A stretch of DNA of 64,000 nucleotides, from contig CM055099.1 in the NCBI GenBank assembly GCA_029204225.1, positions 63,921,614 to 63,985,613 of the forward strand. The letters are read 5' to 3'. Numbering within the stretch: the first letter of the stretch is position 1; the number at the start of each line of letters is the position of its first letter. Shown one piece after another: positions 49,638 to 63,847 of the stretch. A program made the translations under genes and the position numbers. The notes under the pieces were generated by a model. It saw only the letters and a list, made by a program, of their open reading frames with translations, was not told the origin of the DNA and made no database searches. Source of the DNA: Diphasiastrum complanatum (lineage: Eukaryota > Streptophyta > Lycopodiopsida > Lycopodiales > Lycopodiaceae).

Positions 49638-50790
49638 CTAGACTCTAGATAGCTTCTTGATATGTTGTTGGCTCTTCAGTGAATCTACAGTACTCAAACT
49701 CATGTCTTCTCTCCACTGAAGATTGTCAGAGTAGCGGTCTGGAGGTCTTCTTTGTCTTGTTGACCTTCTAGGTTCGTTTTGTTGTTGCTCGAATGTTTCT
49801 TGTTCATGGAGTTGTTCTGCTTCTTCCTGCTGCTCTGGAGTCTGTGCCTCTGCATTCTGATTTGATGTATATCCTAGATCTCCCTCTTGAATTGGTAGTA
49901 CTGTGAAGATCTCATGGTCTCTTTCATCTTTCAATCAGGGGAATGTGGACTCATCGAAATTCACATATCTGTTAAACAACATTTTTCGTTGTTGGGTTGT
50001 AGAGCATGTACACTTGTGTTCCATTCGAGTACCTGACCATGATGGTTTGCTCTGATTTATCATCAAGCTTGTTTCTTTTTTCTTTTGGAATGTGCTTGTA
50101 TGTTGTACATCCGAACACACATATGTATGATAGATCAGGTTTTCTACCTGTCCACATTTCGTATGGCATCTTATCTTCAAGCGCTATCGTTGTTGATCTG
50201 TTCTACAGGTCTACAGCTATAGCTATTGCCTCAGCCCAGAATTGACTTGGCAATTGAGCCTGTGCTATCATGCATCTGGCTCCTTCGACAAGCATTCTGT
50301 TTCTTCTTTATGCGACACCATTGTATTCTGGTGTGTATGCAGGAGTGAACTGATGTTCTATCCCCTGTTCTTCGTAGAATTTTGAAAATTCTTTGCTTTT
50401 GTATTCACCTCCATTGTTAGATTTGAGTATCTGAATATTCTCTGAGGTATGTCACTCTGCAAATGCCACGAACTTCTTGAAGGAATCATACAATTCAGAT
50501 TTCTTCTTTAGGTAGTAGATCGTGGTCATCCGACTGTTGTCATCTATGAACGTCAGAAAATACCTCGAATTTGAGAGCAAATCCATTTTCATTGTTCCAC
50601 AGACATCAGAGTGGATGAGCTCAAGAACTTCCTTGGCTCTTCTTCCCGCATGTGTGAATGGATTCCGATGTTGTTTGCCTTTCTGATAGGCTTCGTAGAA
50701 CTCAATTTTGGGCCTTGATATCTTGAGACCTATGACTATGTCTTTTCTGCACATGTCATACAGGCTCTTCATGTTCAAATGATACATTCT
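49638..50790 (-). pseudogene. Copia E integrase, catalytic residues lost
   Basis: GAG-pre-integrase start (LWHRRMYHLNMKSLYDMCRK), then EFYEAYQKGKQHRNPF and the core: ELIHSDVCGTMKM with the first catalytic Asp intact and FLTFIDDNSRM. The second catalytic position reads KSNNGGEYKS, with Asn in place of the usual Asp (SDNGGEY). At the third, the usual Glu of NGVAERKNR is a TAA stop (NGVA, stop, RRNR). The C-terminal domain (YICVFGCTTYKHIPKEKRNK) and a Gln/Glu-rich linker follow (49934-49638). Two of three DDE residues are therefore lost. Confidence 0.85.
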
Positions 50791-50799
50791 CCTATGCCA

Positions 50800-51180
50800 G
50801 AGCTGATCTTCTCAACATGCTGATCTAATTGGTTGTCATCCCATCATATGGATTTTAGTTGATTGTGAAGGTGCATGACTGAAGCTGCAGTCCTCACTTC
50901 ATACTTCTGTTTTAATCTTTCCCATGCTTCATGCCTGCTTTCGCAGTCTTCAATCTGCATGAGTAGATCTTTGTTTATGGACGCAACGATGATCGCCATT
51001 GCACATCCATTTAGCTTTCCTCAGGCTCCCTCTGGAGGCTGCACCTCTAAGAGTTTGGTCACCGACTAGATGCCTTCGCTCTTCATAAGTGTTTTGATTT
51101 TGAATTTCCAGATTCTATAATTTGCGCCATCAAGACTGATTACTACTCTTGTCTGGATCATTGTAGCCATATTGTGTTGT
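50800..51180 (-). pseudogene. Copia E gag N-terminus
   Basis: On the minus strand the frame starts near 51168 as MATMIQTRVVISLDGANYRI and continues WKFKIKTLMKSEGI, with stops near 51068 and 51024, then LLMQIEDCESRHEAWERLKQ and KYEVRTAASVM. This is the UBN2-like gag start. Near 50810 it joins the GAG-pre-integrase segment directly; zinc knuckle and protease are missing. Confidence 0.7.
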
Positions 51181-51222
51181 CTAGATAATCACTACTTAGA
51201 CATCAATAGTGATAACCTGTCA

Positions 51223-51234
51223 GCTCTGATACCA
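51223..51234 (-). other. Primer binding site of copia E
   Basis: The minus strand reads TGGTATCAGAGC, the standard plant copia site complementary to the 3' end of initiator Met tRNA. It directly follows the LTR end ...GTGACA. Confidence 0.9.
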
Positions 51235-51760
51235 TGTCACGAAACTGTTTTCATTTTCGTTGTCGTGAACGGTTTTGTTTCTTTGAATTTTCTTTTACAC
51301 GGAAGCTTCACAGGAACCTAGACACATGACTACACATCACAGACAAATTCCATTCTAGCAATCAAGACAGCGTAAGAAAAGGAGATGCACCAAAATAGAG
51401 CAATCAATGATCAATTTGAATTCTAGAGCGAGACCATCAATGTCTCGCTCATTGGCGGCCTGACGCTCTGCTCTTTCGCTGTGTTCTGCTCGTTGGCAGA
51501 CTTTCATGCACAGCTCTTTTGTTTCTCTTCTTTTTCATTTTTTGTTCTACTCTCTATGTCTCATTGTGTTACAGTCTACGTTATGATCCAGAAAATATTG
51601 TTTTTATCTCCACTATGTGGAGTTTACAAGATAGCTAAACAGAGAAATACAAGAGTAATTAATGCTAATCAACTAATCAGTTACTCTTCGTCATTGCTAC
51701 CCGTTTCAGCTGGGCGTGAAGTCTAAGACTCCAAGCCCGTTGAGCTACCAGATGGCAGCA
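51235..51760 (-). other. 5' LTR of copia E (outer end approximate)
   Basis: The inner end (minus strand ...CGTGACA at 51235) is fixed by the primer site. The outer end is unclear; a pyrimidine-rich TTTCNTTTCGTTTC repeat at 51770-51830 follows. The outer part should match the 48053-48161 remnant but does not, so this LTR is truncated or replaced. Confidence 0.5.
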
Positions 51761-51844
51761 TGAAAGATTCTCTTTTGTTTCTTTTGTTTCCTTTCGTTTC
51801 TTTCATTTCCTTTCGTTTCTTTCATTCTTCTTGTTTTGCGTTGC

Positions 51845-52255
51845 TTTGTGATTTTTGTAGGAGGACCCATTTCATGGAATAGCAGAAAGCAGAAATACAT
51901 TTCATTGTCCTCAACAGAATTCAAATATGTTGCAGCTACATCAACAATGAAGGAGATAATTTGGCTAAGAAGGTTGCTACAAGATCTGCAATTCCCACAG
52001 ATTCGTCCAACAATACTCTAGTGCGACAATCAGAGCTACATAGCTCTATCTCTAAACCCACATACTCATGCTAGAACTAAACACATAGAAGTTCATTTCC
52101 GTTTTCTTAGAGAGAAAGTTCAGAACCAAGATGTTGTACTAAGTTACTGTCATACAAACAACATGTTGGTTGATATTTTGACAAAGCCTTTGTCTAGAGA
52201 TAAACATTCTACCTTAGTAGATATGATATATCTCAATTGCAGTTCAAATTCATAG
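51845..52255 (+). pseudogene. Copia F RNase H fragment
   Basis: GGPISWNSRKQKYISLSSTE, WLRRLLQDLQFPQIRPTIL, a stop near 52021, then CDNQSYIALSLNPHTHARTK, HIEVHFRFLREKVQNQDVVL and MLVDILTKPLSRDK to a stop near 52253. This is the last part of copia pol on the plus strand, followed by a polypurine tract. It is a 5' truncated copy that abuts the LTR side of copia E. Confidence 0.85.
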
Positions 52256-52265
52256 CAATACGCTT

Positions 52266-53000
52266 AAGGGGGAGTGTTGGAGTTTAATCTTACTCCTACT
52301 CTTCCTAACTGCCCTCCTTCCTTCTCTCAATTTTACTCTCTCAAATGAAACCTGCAGAAAATGAACTGTTTTTCAACAGTCTGCATATTTGAACCGATTG
52401 TCGCTATAGTCTACATTTTCACTCAAGTTTTTTCATAGGCAAAAAACCCGACACCCGGCACTGTCACCATTTCATCTTCAGGCCATCCTGAGCAACTAAG
52501 TGTTTTACGACATTGATCCTAAATTGGTTTCTAGGCCATTTAGGCACTTCCAGAAATGCGACACTATTTTGCAAAAAATGCAACACTGCATTTTTTCTCG
52601 TATTTTCTGATAGGCGACAATTTGCAAAAAAACGAGAATGCATTTTTACATGCAGTTTATGATAGGCGACACTTTGTGAAAAAGACGACACTACAGTTTT
52701 ACATGGGTTTCTACACAAGCGAAAAACCCGACACTGCAGTTTTACACAGGATCCTACACTGAGCGAAAAACCCCACGCTCTGCATAAATACATAAGATTC
52801 CTCACAGGCTGTCTATGTCTTCACGCTCCACTAACAACTGTTCTAATTAGTCAGTTAAGCTAGAATAATGTAAGATCTTTCAGTTGCTATAAATGTAAAT
52901 GAGCGATTGAAGATATGAAAAAGTCATCATATATCAGAGGATGATCTGATAGAGATAAAATGACAAGAATGGGTCTTTCAGTAGCTGACTCCTCAAAGTT
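52266..53000 (+). other. Polypurine tract and 3' LTR of copia F (right end uncertain)
   Basis: AAGGGGGAG (52266-52274) then TGTTGGAGTTTAATC. U3 contains a repeated GCGACACTTTG or GCGAAAAACCCGACAC motif with ACTGCAGTTTTACA (52440, 52555, 52613, 52664, 52721, 52755). LTR end not located; it may extend towards 53488. Confidence 0.6.
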
Positions 53001-53488
53001 AGTGATTATATATTTTGAATACAACTTTGTTATATAGATTCGCTACTATTCTACATCTTTTTGCATTCTTGTTGAATAAAATTAACTCTCACTCCTCTTA
53101 TGCAAACATCACATAAAGATAAATATATGGCTGTCTCTGACGTCTGAATTATTTCCACATTTCTTCTTTATCAGATTATTAGTATTAGATAATTGCATGG
53201 CTTTCTGAGACACTAATCATTTTCTACAATATCTCTTTCATGGCAGTCTAAGACTCCTACACTGATAATCCTTTTGAAACCAGAAAAGAACAGCTCGCCA
53301 CCTCCATTCTCTAAGTAATCCACGTTCCTGTTAAGCACAATAATCATTGTGCTTTCATTAATCATCTTTCTTTTCCTGTTCGCATCACCGTGCATCAGAA
53401 ACACAAACTACCGCCAACACTTTTTCAATTTTGTACTAACTTGAGAAGCGTTAATTAGCATAGCTTCAAAATCATAGGAAGAAATCAA
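53001..53488. other. AT-rich stretch, possibly rest of the copia F LTR
   Basis: No coding signal and no repeat seen. Confidence 0.35.
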
Positions 53489-54815
53489 TGTTGGAGTACT
53501 CTTACTCACCTACATTCATCTTTTGGCTACTCTTGTACAATCTAAATATCCACTCTCTACAACAGTCTACAACAATGAACCATTCTTATAAATAGTTTGT
53601 AGTTTTGCATGCACATTCAAGACAATCTATAGAAATACACGATTCAAAGCAGAGAAAAACGTGACTCAAAAAGATATTTGAGTTTGAATCTCATGACTCA
53701 TGTTGCGTCGACGCCTCAAAGGGCGTTGGGACTTGATCGGTTTCCCCAACACGTGCTTAAGTCTAACATTCATCCATCATGCACTCACGTAAAAGCCAAC
53801 TCAGAGACGTAGCAAGCTTTAACCATTCAGACTTAAGAAAACTGGAATCCCAACCAACCCGAAAGCCAACTCAGAATTCGTCCCCAAAAGGTAACCAAAG
53901 GCAAAGACAAGCCACACATGAAACTCAAGGCATAGTGGTCGCCAAACTGACCAATTGGCATAGCGGCAAGCCACACGTCGGTGACATGGACCCTTAGGCG
54001 CCGGGGACGCAAAAAGGTTATAGTAAGGGTCCTTCCACTTGGACCAGTCTCGGAGGCGAAACTGAAATGGTAATCATCCCCAAGGATCAACTTTATTAGA
54101 TTTGGAAGAGGTTACATTCATACATAGACTGACCGGTCTCGGGGCCACCAACACGTGCTGGGCATTGTGCCTGGCTCGTGTTGGTAGAGGGAGCTGAGAC
54201 CTGGCGACTGGATTCCTGGCGCTGGTTGAGCTACCCAAGTTTCTGTCTACCGGACTCCCCCTATAGTTCTGCTGTGATTCGGCGCAGCCCCTCTATCCTG
54301 AAATATAGTGCTTTTTGGTAAAGCACGCTTTTTAGGACTTAATTTTTATTTTGCTGATTAAGCATGGCAGAATCAGTCTGGCTCCCGGACATGGGTCCCG
54401 GGAGCCATCCCGACGGCAGAATCAACTTGCTTCCTGACTAGGCCATGACTCGAGCTCCAGAGCTAGCTCATGACTTGTGACTACTTGAATGGCTCACCAT
54501 AGGTCGAAGGCTCAGTCCTTGACGTTCTAACTTGCTCTGGGACCTTAGGGAGCATCACCCCTTAGAGTCTTACAGGGCACGCTGGGTGCACCTAAGTCAG
54601 CTTTACAACACTTCACCATCGATGTTGAATCGACAAGTCAACCGGTCAACTCAACTCAACAATCTCGACACTTTCCTCTGTCAAATAGTGCCACTCAAAA
54701 TGGAGCTCTTCCTTTGCTAAATCCAATGCAGACTAAGTCACCATTCGAAAACACTATTGTATGCAGTAACTATCCAGTTTCACATTTGCATACTATACAG
54801 TTTACAGTAAATACT
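53489..54815 (+). other. LTR of family L1, copy 2, interrupted
   Basis: TGTTGGAGTACTCTTACTC at 53489, aligned with copy 1 up to 53700 and again from 54611 to about 54815. The right end is lost against the DUF7869-like sequence. The interruption is described separately. Confidence 0.75.
53701..54610 (+). mobile_element. Probable solo LTR (910 bp) nested in L1 copy 2
   Basis: Starts TGTTGCGTCGACGCC, ends CTTTACAACA, i.e. TGTTG...CAACA inverted ends. Flanks ACTCA and CTTCA are a poor 5 bp match. The uninterrupted order is seen in L1 copy 1. Composition is more GC-rich than the host LTR. No coding sequence. Confidence 0.65.
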
Positions 54816-54889
54816 TGATGTATGGATCGATACCTTGCATCTTCATGATAGTAACCAAGTTGCCACATCGGTAATGGGAGCAATAAGGA

Positions 54890-56642
<1,753 letters not shown>

Positions 56643-56645
<3 letters not shown>

Positions 56646-58480
56646 TGAGGTAGATTATAAAATTTTGCTTATAATAATGGTCCAATTGTGTAATATAGTG
56701 TTATTTTAGAATTGCTTGTGCATGTGACAAACATATTCAAAAAAAAGAGAGCAAGCATTTAAAGAGCGAGCAATCTAGTTGATATTGCGAAAATACATAA
56801 ATTTCACATTGAGATAAGATTTACCTCAACAACTACAATAATTATTCAGATCAGAACCAAACTTTGAATAATCCAACAACAACATAGAATGAGACTGGAA
56901 CATTATTATACATACTTTATTAAATTGAACGCACAGTTGTACATTGATGAAGATTGCTTTTGGGATCAATAGCATCATGATTGATCATGATATGGTCATT
57001 GTAATATCAACAAAATATTACCAAAGTATGTATTAAGTAAATGATTACAAGTCCTATAATTATAATAATGGTTACTGACAATCGTAACTAGGACTCTTAG
57101 AGTCTCAGAATTGTATATACTTCCTACTCTGAATCAATATCAGCTGCACATTCTTCGGTTGCTTTGGAATAATGACATCTTTCTCACATCTGATCAAATA
57201 GCTAGATTAAACTTTGAAGTTAATAGACTGCATGCAAATTCTCAAGGAGGACTAACTCTTCCTTGCATTGGAAGGATGACGCCAGTGCCAAACCTCATGC
57301 TCACCATATGCCAAACACGTACCCAGCTCATGTTGTATAACATTCTTTATACACTTCTTACATCTTGTTGAAAGAATATCAGAACCCAGTAAGATAGTAG
57401 ACAACATTAACCCCAAGTTTTCTGAATGGGGCTTCGGTAGCTTTTGGCTATTCAAACCTTGTAAATGTAACAGGCTATTGCTTTATAGGTAGATTGCTTT
57501 ACACAACTCAGGACAGACTAGAAATTGTTGCTCTCCACCCTAAACCCTTTCAGACACATTTGCTTAAAGCCTCTTTTCATGTTTTTGACAAGTGATTGAC
57601 CGTAAAAAAGAAGAAGAGTATAATTGGCATACTCAATTTAATAGCTAAGCACTATTTAGCATATCAAATTCAGATGACATGATGGAATTATAACTGGTTG
57701 TTCAAGAAGATAATCAAGATACACGTCTTTCTGATTTACAAGCTTCAAGCATATATATATATATATCTAATTGAACAAAGAACGTACTATCTCATAGTTA
57801 ATAAATTGCTCTACTGTTCATATGTCTTCTAGTCTCGCTTTGAAGGTTAGCAAAAATCGTTTGGTACTACTTTCTGTCATTCCTGCTATAGTTTTCTATT
57901 ACTTTATTTCATTTAGTACTACTTTTGGAGAAACTTGACACAACATTTTTGACTGATCTATACGAATGGCTGGTGAATTATTGGGGTGAGCCAAAGGTAA
58001 GTCCTATAGTTTGATTTTTAGGGTGAGTAAAAGGTATGTGCTACAACTTGATTTTTGTTATGGTCATTATCCAATGTTTAAAATTCTGCATATCTAAATT
58101 GATAACACAAATTTGTCATTATTTGTCGCAGGTGTGAATGTTACTAAAATCGGAGGAAAATGATGTAGTAAAGACATTAATTTTTTTTGCAAACAACAAT
58201 ATAGAATAAGTTTAGGCATTCACTACTATGCACCAATTTAGACATTAACATTCTAAGTATATAGCATCGTAAAATAGGTTCAATCATTAAGATTTATGCA
58301 ATCAATATATTCTGACAATTGTAATTCATGTACAAGTGATTAAAAACACTTGAAATTTTTCCTATATAAGTTTGAGATTTTGTATTATTACATGTTTTAA
58401 AAATTTTGCAATACATCAATGAACTTCACTCAAATTTCATACTCTCCAATATGTTTAAATGGTGTTATTGTCAAGATATA
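56643..58480. other. AT-rich, no recognised gene or repeat
   Basis: Short frames only; none shows a motif. Small local repeat GGGTGAG(C/T)(C/A)AAAGGTA near 57983 and 58020. Confidence 0.4.
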
Positions 58481-58484
58481 TATA

Positions 58485-58624
<140 letters not shown>

Positions 58625-58706
58625 CATTATGCATTATTTAGGGTATTTAAGAGTGATAAATAAATAAATGGTGTTTGATAGAAAATTTATATTAGATTTA
58701 TAATGA

Positions 58707-58708
<2 letters not shown>

Positions 58709-58798
<90 letters not shown>

Positions 58799-58806
58799 GA
58801 GAGAGA
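58709..58806. repeat. (GT)n then (GA)n
   Basis: About 24 GT units and about 24 GA units with one GATA. The left flank TTTATAATGAATGTG is the inverse of the right flank of the 59.4 kb tract. Confidence 0.95.
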
Positions 58807-58829
58807 AGGGAGGAAGTGTGCACATGCTT

Positions 58830-59315
58830 TCTCGTACACATAGCTTTGAGTGTAGTTGAGTTAAATGTTGAGTAAAAATATATTTGTGTTAGGTTATTTT
58901 ACATAACCCCATGACATCAGGACATTATTATATGATATAGATATTTTTGTTAGCAATATGAATTCAAGAGTTTTATTTCTATTGTGTGATATATGCCCAT
59001 TTATTTGACAATTTCAAAGCCAAAATTGCACATTAATAATAATTTCATCAAATGATATACTTGAAATTTATAAATAGTATTTGAAACAAATTCAAAATAA
59101 AGATAAAATAATGAAACAACAATCACAAATAAGAAAATGTCATAAGAAATCACTTTTTCACTTTACAATATTCTCTAAAAAAATTTACAAGCTCGCTCAC
59201 ATTTTTGAAAAAGCTTGCTCAACAAAGCTCACTCTAACTTCACACTCCATTCTTAGTCCTAAATAAATATAAATGTATTACTACCATAGACTATGTACTA
59301 TAATCTTAAATTCTA
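58830..59315. other. AT-rich spacer
   Basis: No recognisable feature. Confidence 0.4.
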
Positions 59316-60110
<795 letters not shown>

Positions 60111-60259
60111 TCTTCTCAAAACAAACAAACAAACACCAACCTCAAACAAACAAACCTCAAACACTGATCTTCAAGCCCTCAAGCACTGATCTTCAATCGC
60201 CCTCAATCGCTCCAAAGATGCTCCAACCTGCAAAAAATAGAGTGTGAGAGAAGGCGCTG

Positions 60260-60600
60260 GATCGTGTGAATTCGAGAAACCAAATAGACGTCGAAATTCG
60301 ACGACTTTAAAACACATCAAATTTCGACATCCGTGCTCATTTAGGCACAGGTCCCAGATGTCGTGGACAAGCTTTTGGATTGCTGACATGGACGTTGGAA
60401 TCTGACGTCCGTCGGATTACACAATTTTTTTTTTTTTGAAAAAACATGCCAGGCCATATCCACATCTGAATGTTGGAATCCGACATGTCGGATTCCGACG
60501 GGCCTTTCAAAAATTGGCTGCCGCCCATATTTTCTGATCACCGGACTCTAATTGGGATTTTCTACTTGGACGTCGTATTCCGACGTGTCGCATAGCGATG
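60260..60600. repeat. TCCGAC palindrome cluster
   Basis: GGAATCCGACA, TGTCGGATTCC (60475-60496) is a perfect 22 bp palindrome. Related pieces: TTGGAATCTGACGTCCGTC near 60394, GTCGAAATTCGACGA near 60291, GACGTCGTATTCCGACGTG near 60570. Short inverted motifs just upstream of a Transposase_24 fragment suggest a second CACTA subterminal region, but no CACTA terminus was found. Confidence 0.7.
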
Positions 60601-60663
60601 GATTATGAAATTTTTGGAAATACGTCAGATGCCCACATCGGAATCTACGCGATATGTTATTGT

Positions 60664-60793
<130 letters not shown>

Positions 60794-60867
60794 TGATAAT
60801 TTTTTTTTACAAATTTTTAAGACTCCCATTGGTTGTCCGCGGTATTTATCCCTCTTATTTCGTCGAA

Positions 60868-61735
60868 CCCATTATGTCAGATACTGGATCCCCGAGTTAG
60901 AGGTCAGGCCATAGTCGCGGGTCATCCCACCTTTCCTTTATGAACGAGAGTGAGCTCATTAGCTACCTTGATCAGTTGTCTTCCTCGCAGCAGGATAGGG
61001 TCTTATAGTGCTTAAGGGTTCGACGTGAGGCTCGTAGCTCCTCTCGATTGGTTGAGTACACATCATCAATTGAGGAGATTCAGTCCACTCCTCATGTAGA
61101 CCAGTCATATGTTTTCTCTTTCCGTGAGGGCCATTCCAATGCACCCCCACCCATGTCACTACTGCTAGTGCTTCCTCCCGACACTCTTGAGAGAGGAGGA
61201 GCCGCCGCCTCGGTGTCTCCTGTTGTGGAGGATGTGGCGATGACCTTGACGTGGTCATGAGTTCTACATGTTCCCGTAGCACCATGATCTCTCTTGCCAA
61301 GCCACTCCACCCATTTTTTCTCCCATTCAAACCCTTGTTGGTTACACTCCCGCTCAAACTCCTCCCCAAATCATTCCCATTGTAGTCAACTCCCCCACTC
61401 CTCTTGACACTCCCTTTGCCACCTCTCCGTCAATTGACATCTTGCCATCCTATGACATAGATGCAGAGAAGCACATAGTGGAGGATGACTGTGGTGGTCG
61501 CGTCATCACTCGCATGAGGAAACTCACGCATGTGGTCTTCAACAAGGACATTTTCAAGGAATGGCGCAAACAAAGTGAGGAAAAGAATTATGTCATTGAC
61601 CAGTTGTATAGAGAATTTTCAGTCCCCTCCCCTGATTTGAAATTTGACCAAATATGGATGGGACGATGCATGGGAAGCGTGATGAGGCACTGCAAATCGG
61701 AGATCCAAGATGCGGTTAAACCCTCAGAATAACCC
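60868..61735 (+). pseudogene. Second TnpA-like (Transposase_24) gene fragment
   Basis: Decayed N-terminal frames (MSDTGSPS; NESELISYLDQLSSSQQDRV; LVEYTSSIEEIQSTPHVDQS) lead to a Pro-rich linker and the open block 61442-61732: SYDIDAEKHIVEDDCGGRVI, TRMRKLTHVVFNKDIFKEWR, NYVIDQLYREFSVPSPDLKF. This aligns with YYDIDTSGAIVEDVKWKEVL, MRELCHATFDGNMFRDWR and HRVIDDLKRRFPKPLEHTFN of the CACTA gene at 26.6-27.0 kb. Later exons are not present. Frameshifts near 61260 and several stops make it non-functional. The two copies are diverged, so they come from different elements. Confidence 0.65.
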
Positions 61736-61739
61736 TCGG

Positions 61740-62980
61740 AACAGAATAAACTTTTGATAATCTTGTGGATCTACTATGTGTTTAATGACTCTTTCTTTGG
61801 AAAGGATAATTCATTAACTTAGTTATGGTTTAGAAGTGGATCTAAATGAAGTGTTGTTCCGAGATATAAGAATTTGGCACCTAGACATTTGAGATTTCTG
61901 AATCATTAGCAATTGACTTGAGTAATTGGATTACTCCTAGTTAAAAGCTAATTGGCTAAATAAGCAGTGTGAAGAGAATTCACCAAGAACTATTTATTTT
62001 GTTCTATATTGCCTATAAGACACATGATTTGTGAGTCATCATAATTCATCAAAAAAAGTTATGTGCATAGAATATAGGAAATTCTTGGTATAGAGTATTT
62101 CTCGAATGGGAGATAGACTCTAAGTTATTGAATGTATCCTAGTGAGCATATTGGATGACAGAGTTCTAGGTGATTGTATACAGATTATGGTTGCTAAAGA
62201 TGGGTGTTAAAATGGTTTTGGTATGTCTTATGTCTTATGTCTTTAATTACTTTGTTGATTGTAGAATTTGGATAATTCATAATCTTGTTAAGGATCTGGT
62301 TAGAAGAATATTCTTGAAATCCAGTAATTTTCCTTGGGGAAAAGATTTCAAAATGATTCTTATATTTCCTGAGTTATATGTTGCACATATACTCCAGTAT
62401 TTGTCAATGGTGCTAGTTGTGTTGTCATTCATAACCAAAGATCAAAGGGACATACTTGATCTTAGTGATTTGATAATTCTTCACATGGTATCAAAGATTT
62501 GTTTCAAGCTATATTTGGAAGAGCAGCCAATTCTAGTGAGTGATTTGGAAATATCACCAATTCTAGAGCATGCTACAGTGATTCCTAGTCAAAATCAAGC
62601 ATTTTCAAGTGTAGAATGGGGTTTTTTGTGATCCAAAGCTGAATTTAGGTCAAAATACTTGTAGTAGGCCGATTTCCTTCCATAATTGCTGGATTTTGGT
62701 GATTTATAGTGCATAAGTAAGGGAAAACATCATTCTTCAATATTCTATATCAAGTTTCTAGCTTTTGCATATAGAATGTGTATGATAGAATTTTGTGTAC
62801 TTTGTGGAAACACTAAAATTGATTGGATCTCTTGTATTTGAAGTTGCTAGACTTTTCAAGAGTGTGTTTCAATCTTATAAACTGCAAAATTTTATAAGAT
62901 TGTAGGTTGATCAAGTATCTTTCATTCTACGTGTTGGATTTGCTAGGTTTGGTGCAAGAAAGAGATTTGAGAGGTTCCAT
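61740..62980 (+). other. Probable LTR and leader of copia C
   Basis: No gene. Bases 62846-62998 match the copia A leader at 2880-3045. A TGGTATCAAAGA near 62488 resembles the copia primer site (TGGTATCAGAGC) with mismatches, and would place the LTR end near 62485; this is weak. The open frame at 62170-62631 has no recognised motif. Confidence 0.4.
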
Positions 62981-62986
62981 ATCTTT

Positions 62987-63824
62987 GTGATTTCTACAAA
63001 TGGAGGCTTTATGTTGAAAAGAAATGATAGGCTTACCTCAAGCAACTATTCTACTTGGAAGGTGAGAATGGAGTCTCTCCTTGAGATGAATGAGTTGTTG
63101 GATATTGTTGTAGGTGTGGAGGAAATACCTTTGGCACCTCAAGAACAATTGAGGTATGATAGGAGGGTAAAGAAAGCTCTTCATGTGATTAAGATGAATG
63201 TGACTAATGAACTTCTTAAGGAAGTTGGTAAGTGTACTTCATCTAGTGAGGCTTGGGATTCTTTAAAGAAGTTTTATGAGTCCAATTCTACATCAAGGGT
63301 TTTAACCCTTAGGAGGAAAATATTTCAATGATTGCAAAAGAAGGATGAAAGTTCTCATGCTTTTGTTTTGAGGGTTAAAGCATTCAATGATGAGTTAGCA
63401 TGTATTGATGAAAGCATTAAGGAGGTAGAACTTGTTCAAGTTGTTCTTAATGGGTTGTTGGATGATCATGCTAATCTTGTTCAAAGTTTTTTCTATTCAA
63501 AAGACTTTGCCAAGTATGGTGGATTTGCAAGAGATCTTGGTGAATGAGGAATATAGGCTTCAAGCAAGAGGTGGATCTACATCAACATCTCAATATGAAG
63601 AGGAGGCCATGTTCATCAAAGGCAAACTCAAGGGCAAAGGGAAAAGCAAATGGTCTACAGGGACAGATCAAGGTGAGAGTTCTTCTTTTGGCAAAATGAA
63701 AGATAGATCTAAGTTAAAATGCTTTTATTGTGGTATCAAAGGGCATTTTGCTAATGAATGTTTGAAGAAGCAAAGAGATGAAGGTAGCAATAAAACCAAC
63801 TATACTACTAATGATGAGGATTAA
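62987..63824 (+). pseudogene. Ty1/copia gag (element C)
   Basis: Near-complete gag in two pieces. First MLKRNDRLTSSNYSTWKVRM, SLLEMNELLDIVVGVEEIPL, KKALHVIKMNVTNELLKEVG, EAWDSLKKFYESNSTSRVLT (UBN2 domain) to a TGA at 63329; the frame then continues with SSHAFVLRVKAFNDELACID and VVLNGLLDDHANLVQSFFYS. A frame change near 63540 leads to a basic region and the intact zinc knuckle CFYCGIKGHFANECLKK (C-x2-C-x4-H-x4-C). It stops at 63822; no protease follows because a foreign inverted segment begins near 63850. Gag forms the particle and binds RNA. Confidence 0.85.
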
Positions 63825-63847
63825 AGTATTCGTAATTCTCTTATGAT

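Larger units (their letters stand above)
48053..51760 (-). mobile_element. Ty1/copia retrotransposon E, decayed
   Basis: Minus-strand order: LTR end, primer binding site, gag start, integrase, RT, RNase H, polypurine tract, LTR remnant. Gag C-terminus and protease are deleted. The two LTR pieces do not overlap enough to compare. Confidence 0.8.

Noticed and set aside
51690-51760. tRNA-like stretch on the minus strand (TGGTAGCTCAACGGG, like a Pol III box A, with a possible anticodon stem)
   Set aside because: No box B (GGTTCGA) follows and the anticodon loop lacks U33. At most a SINE head relic; not called.
62485-62497. TGGTATCAAAGA as primer binding site for copia C
   Set aside because: Two mismatches in the core and no LTR end confirmed; mentioned only as weak support.
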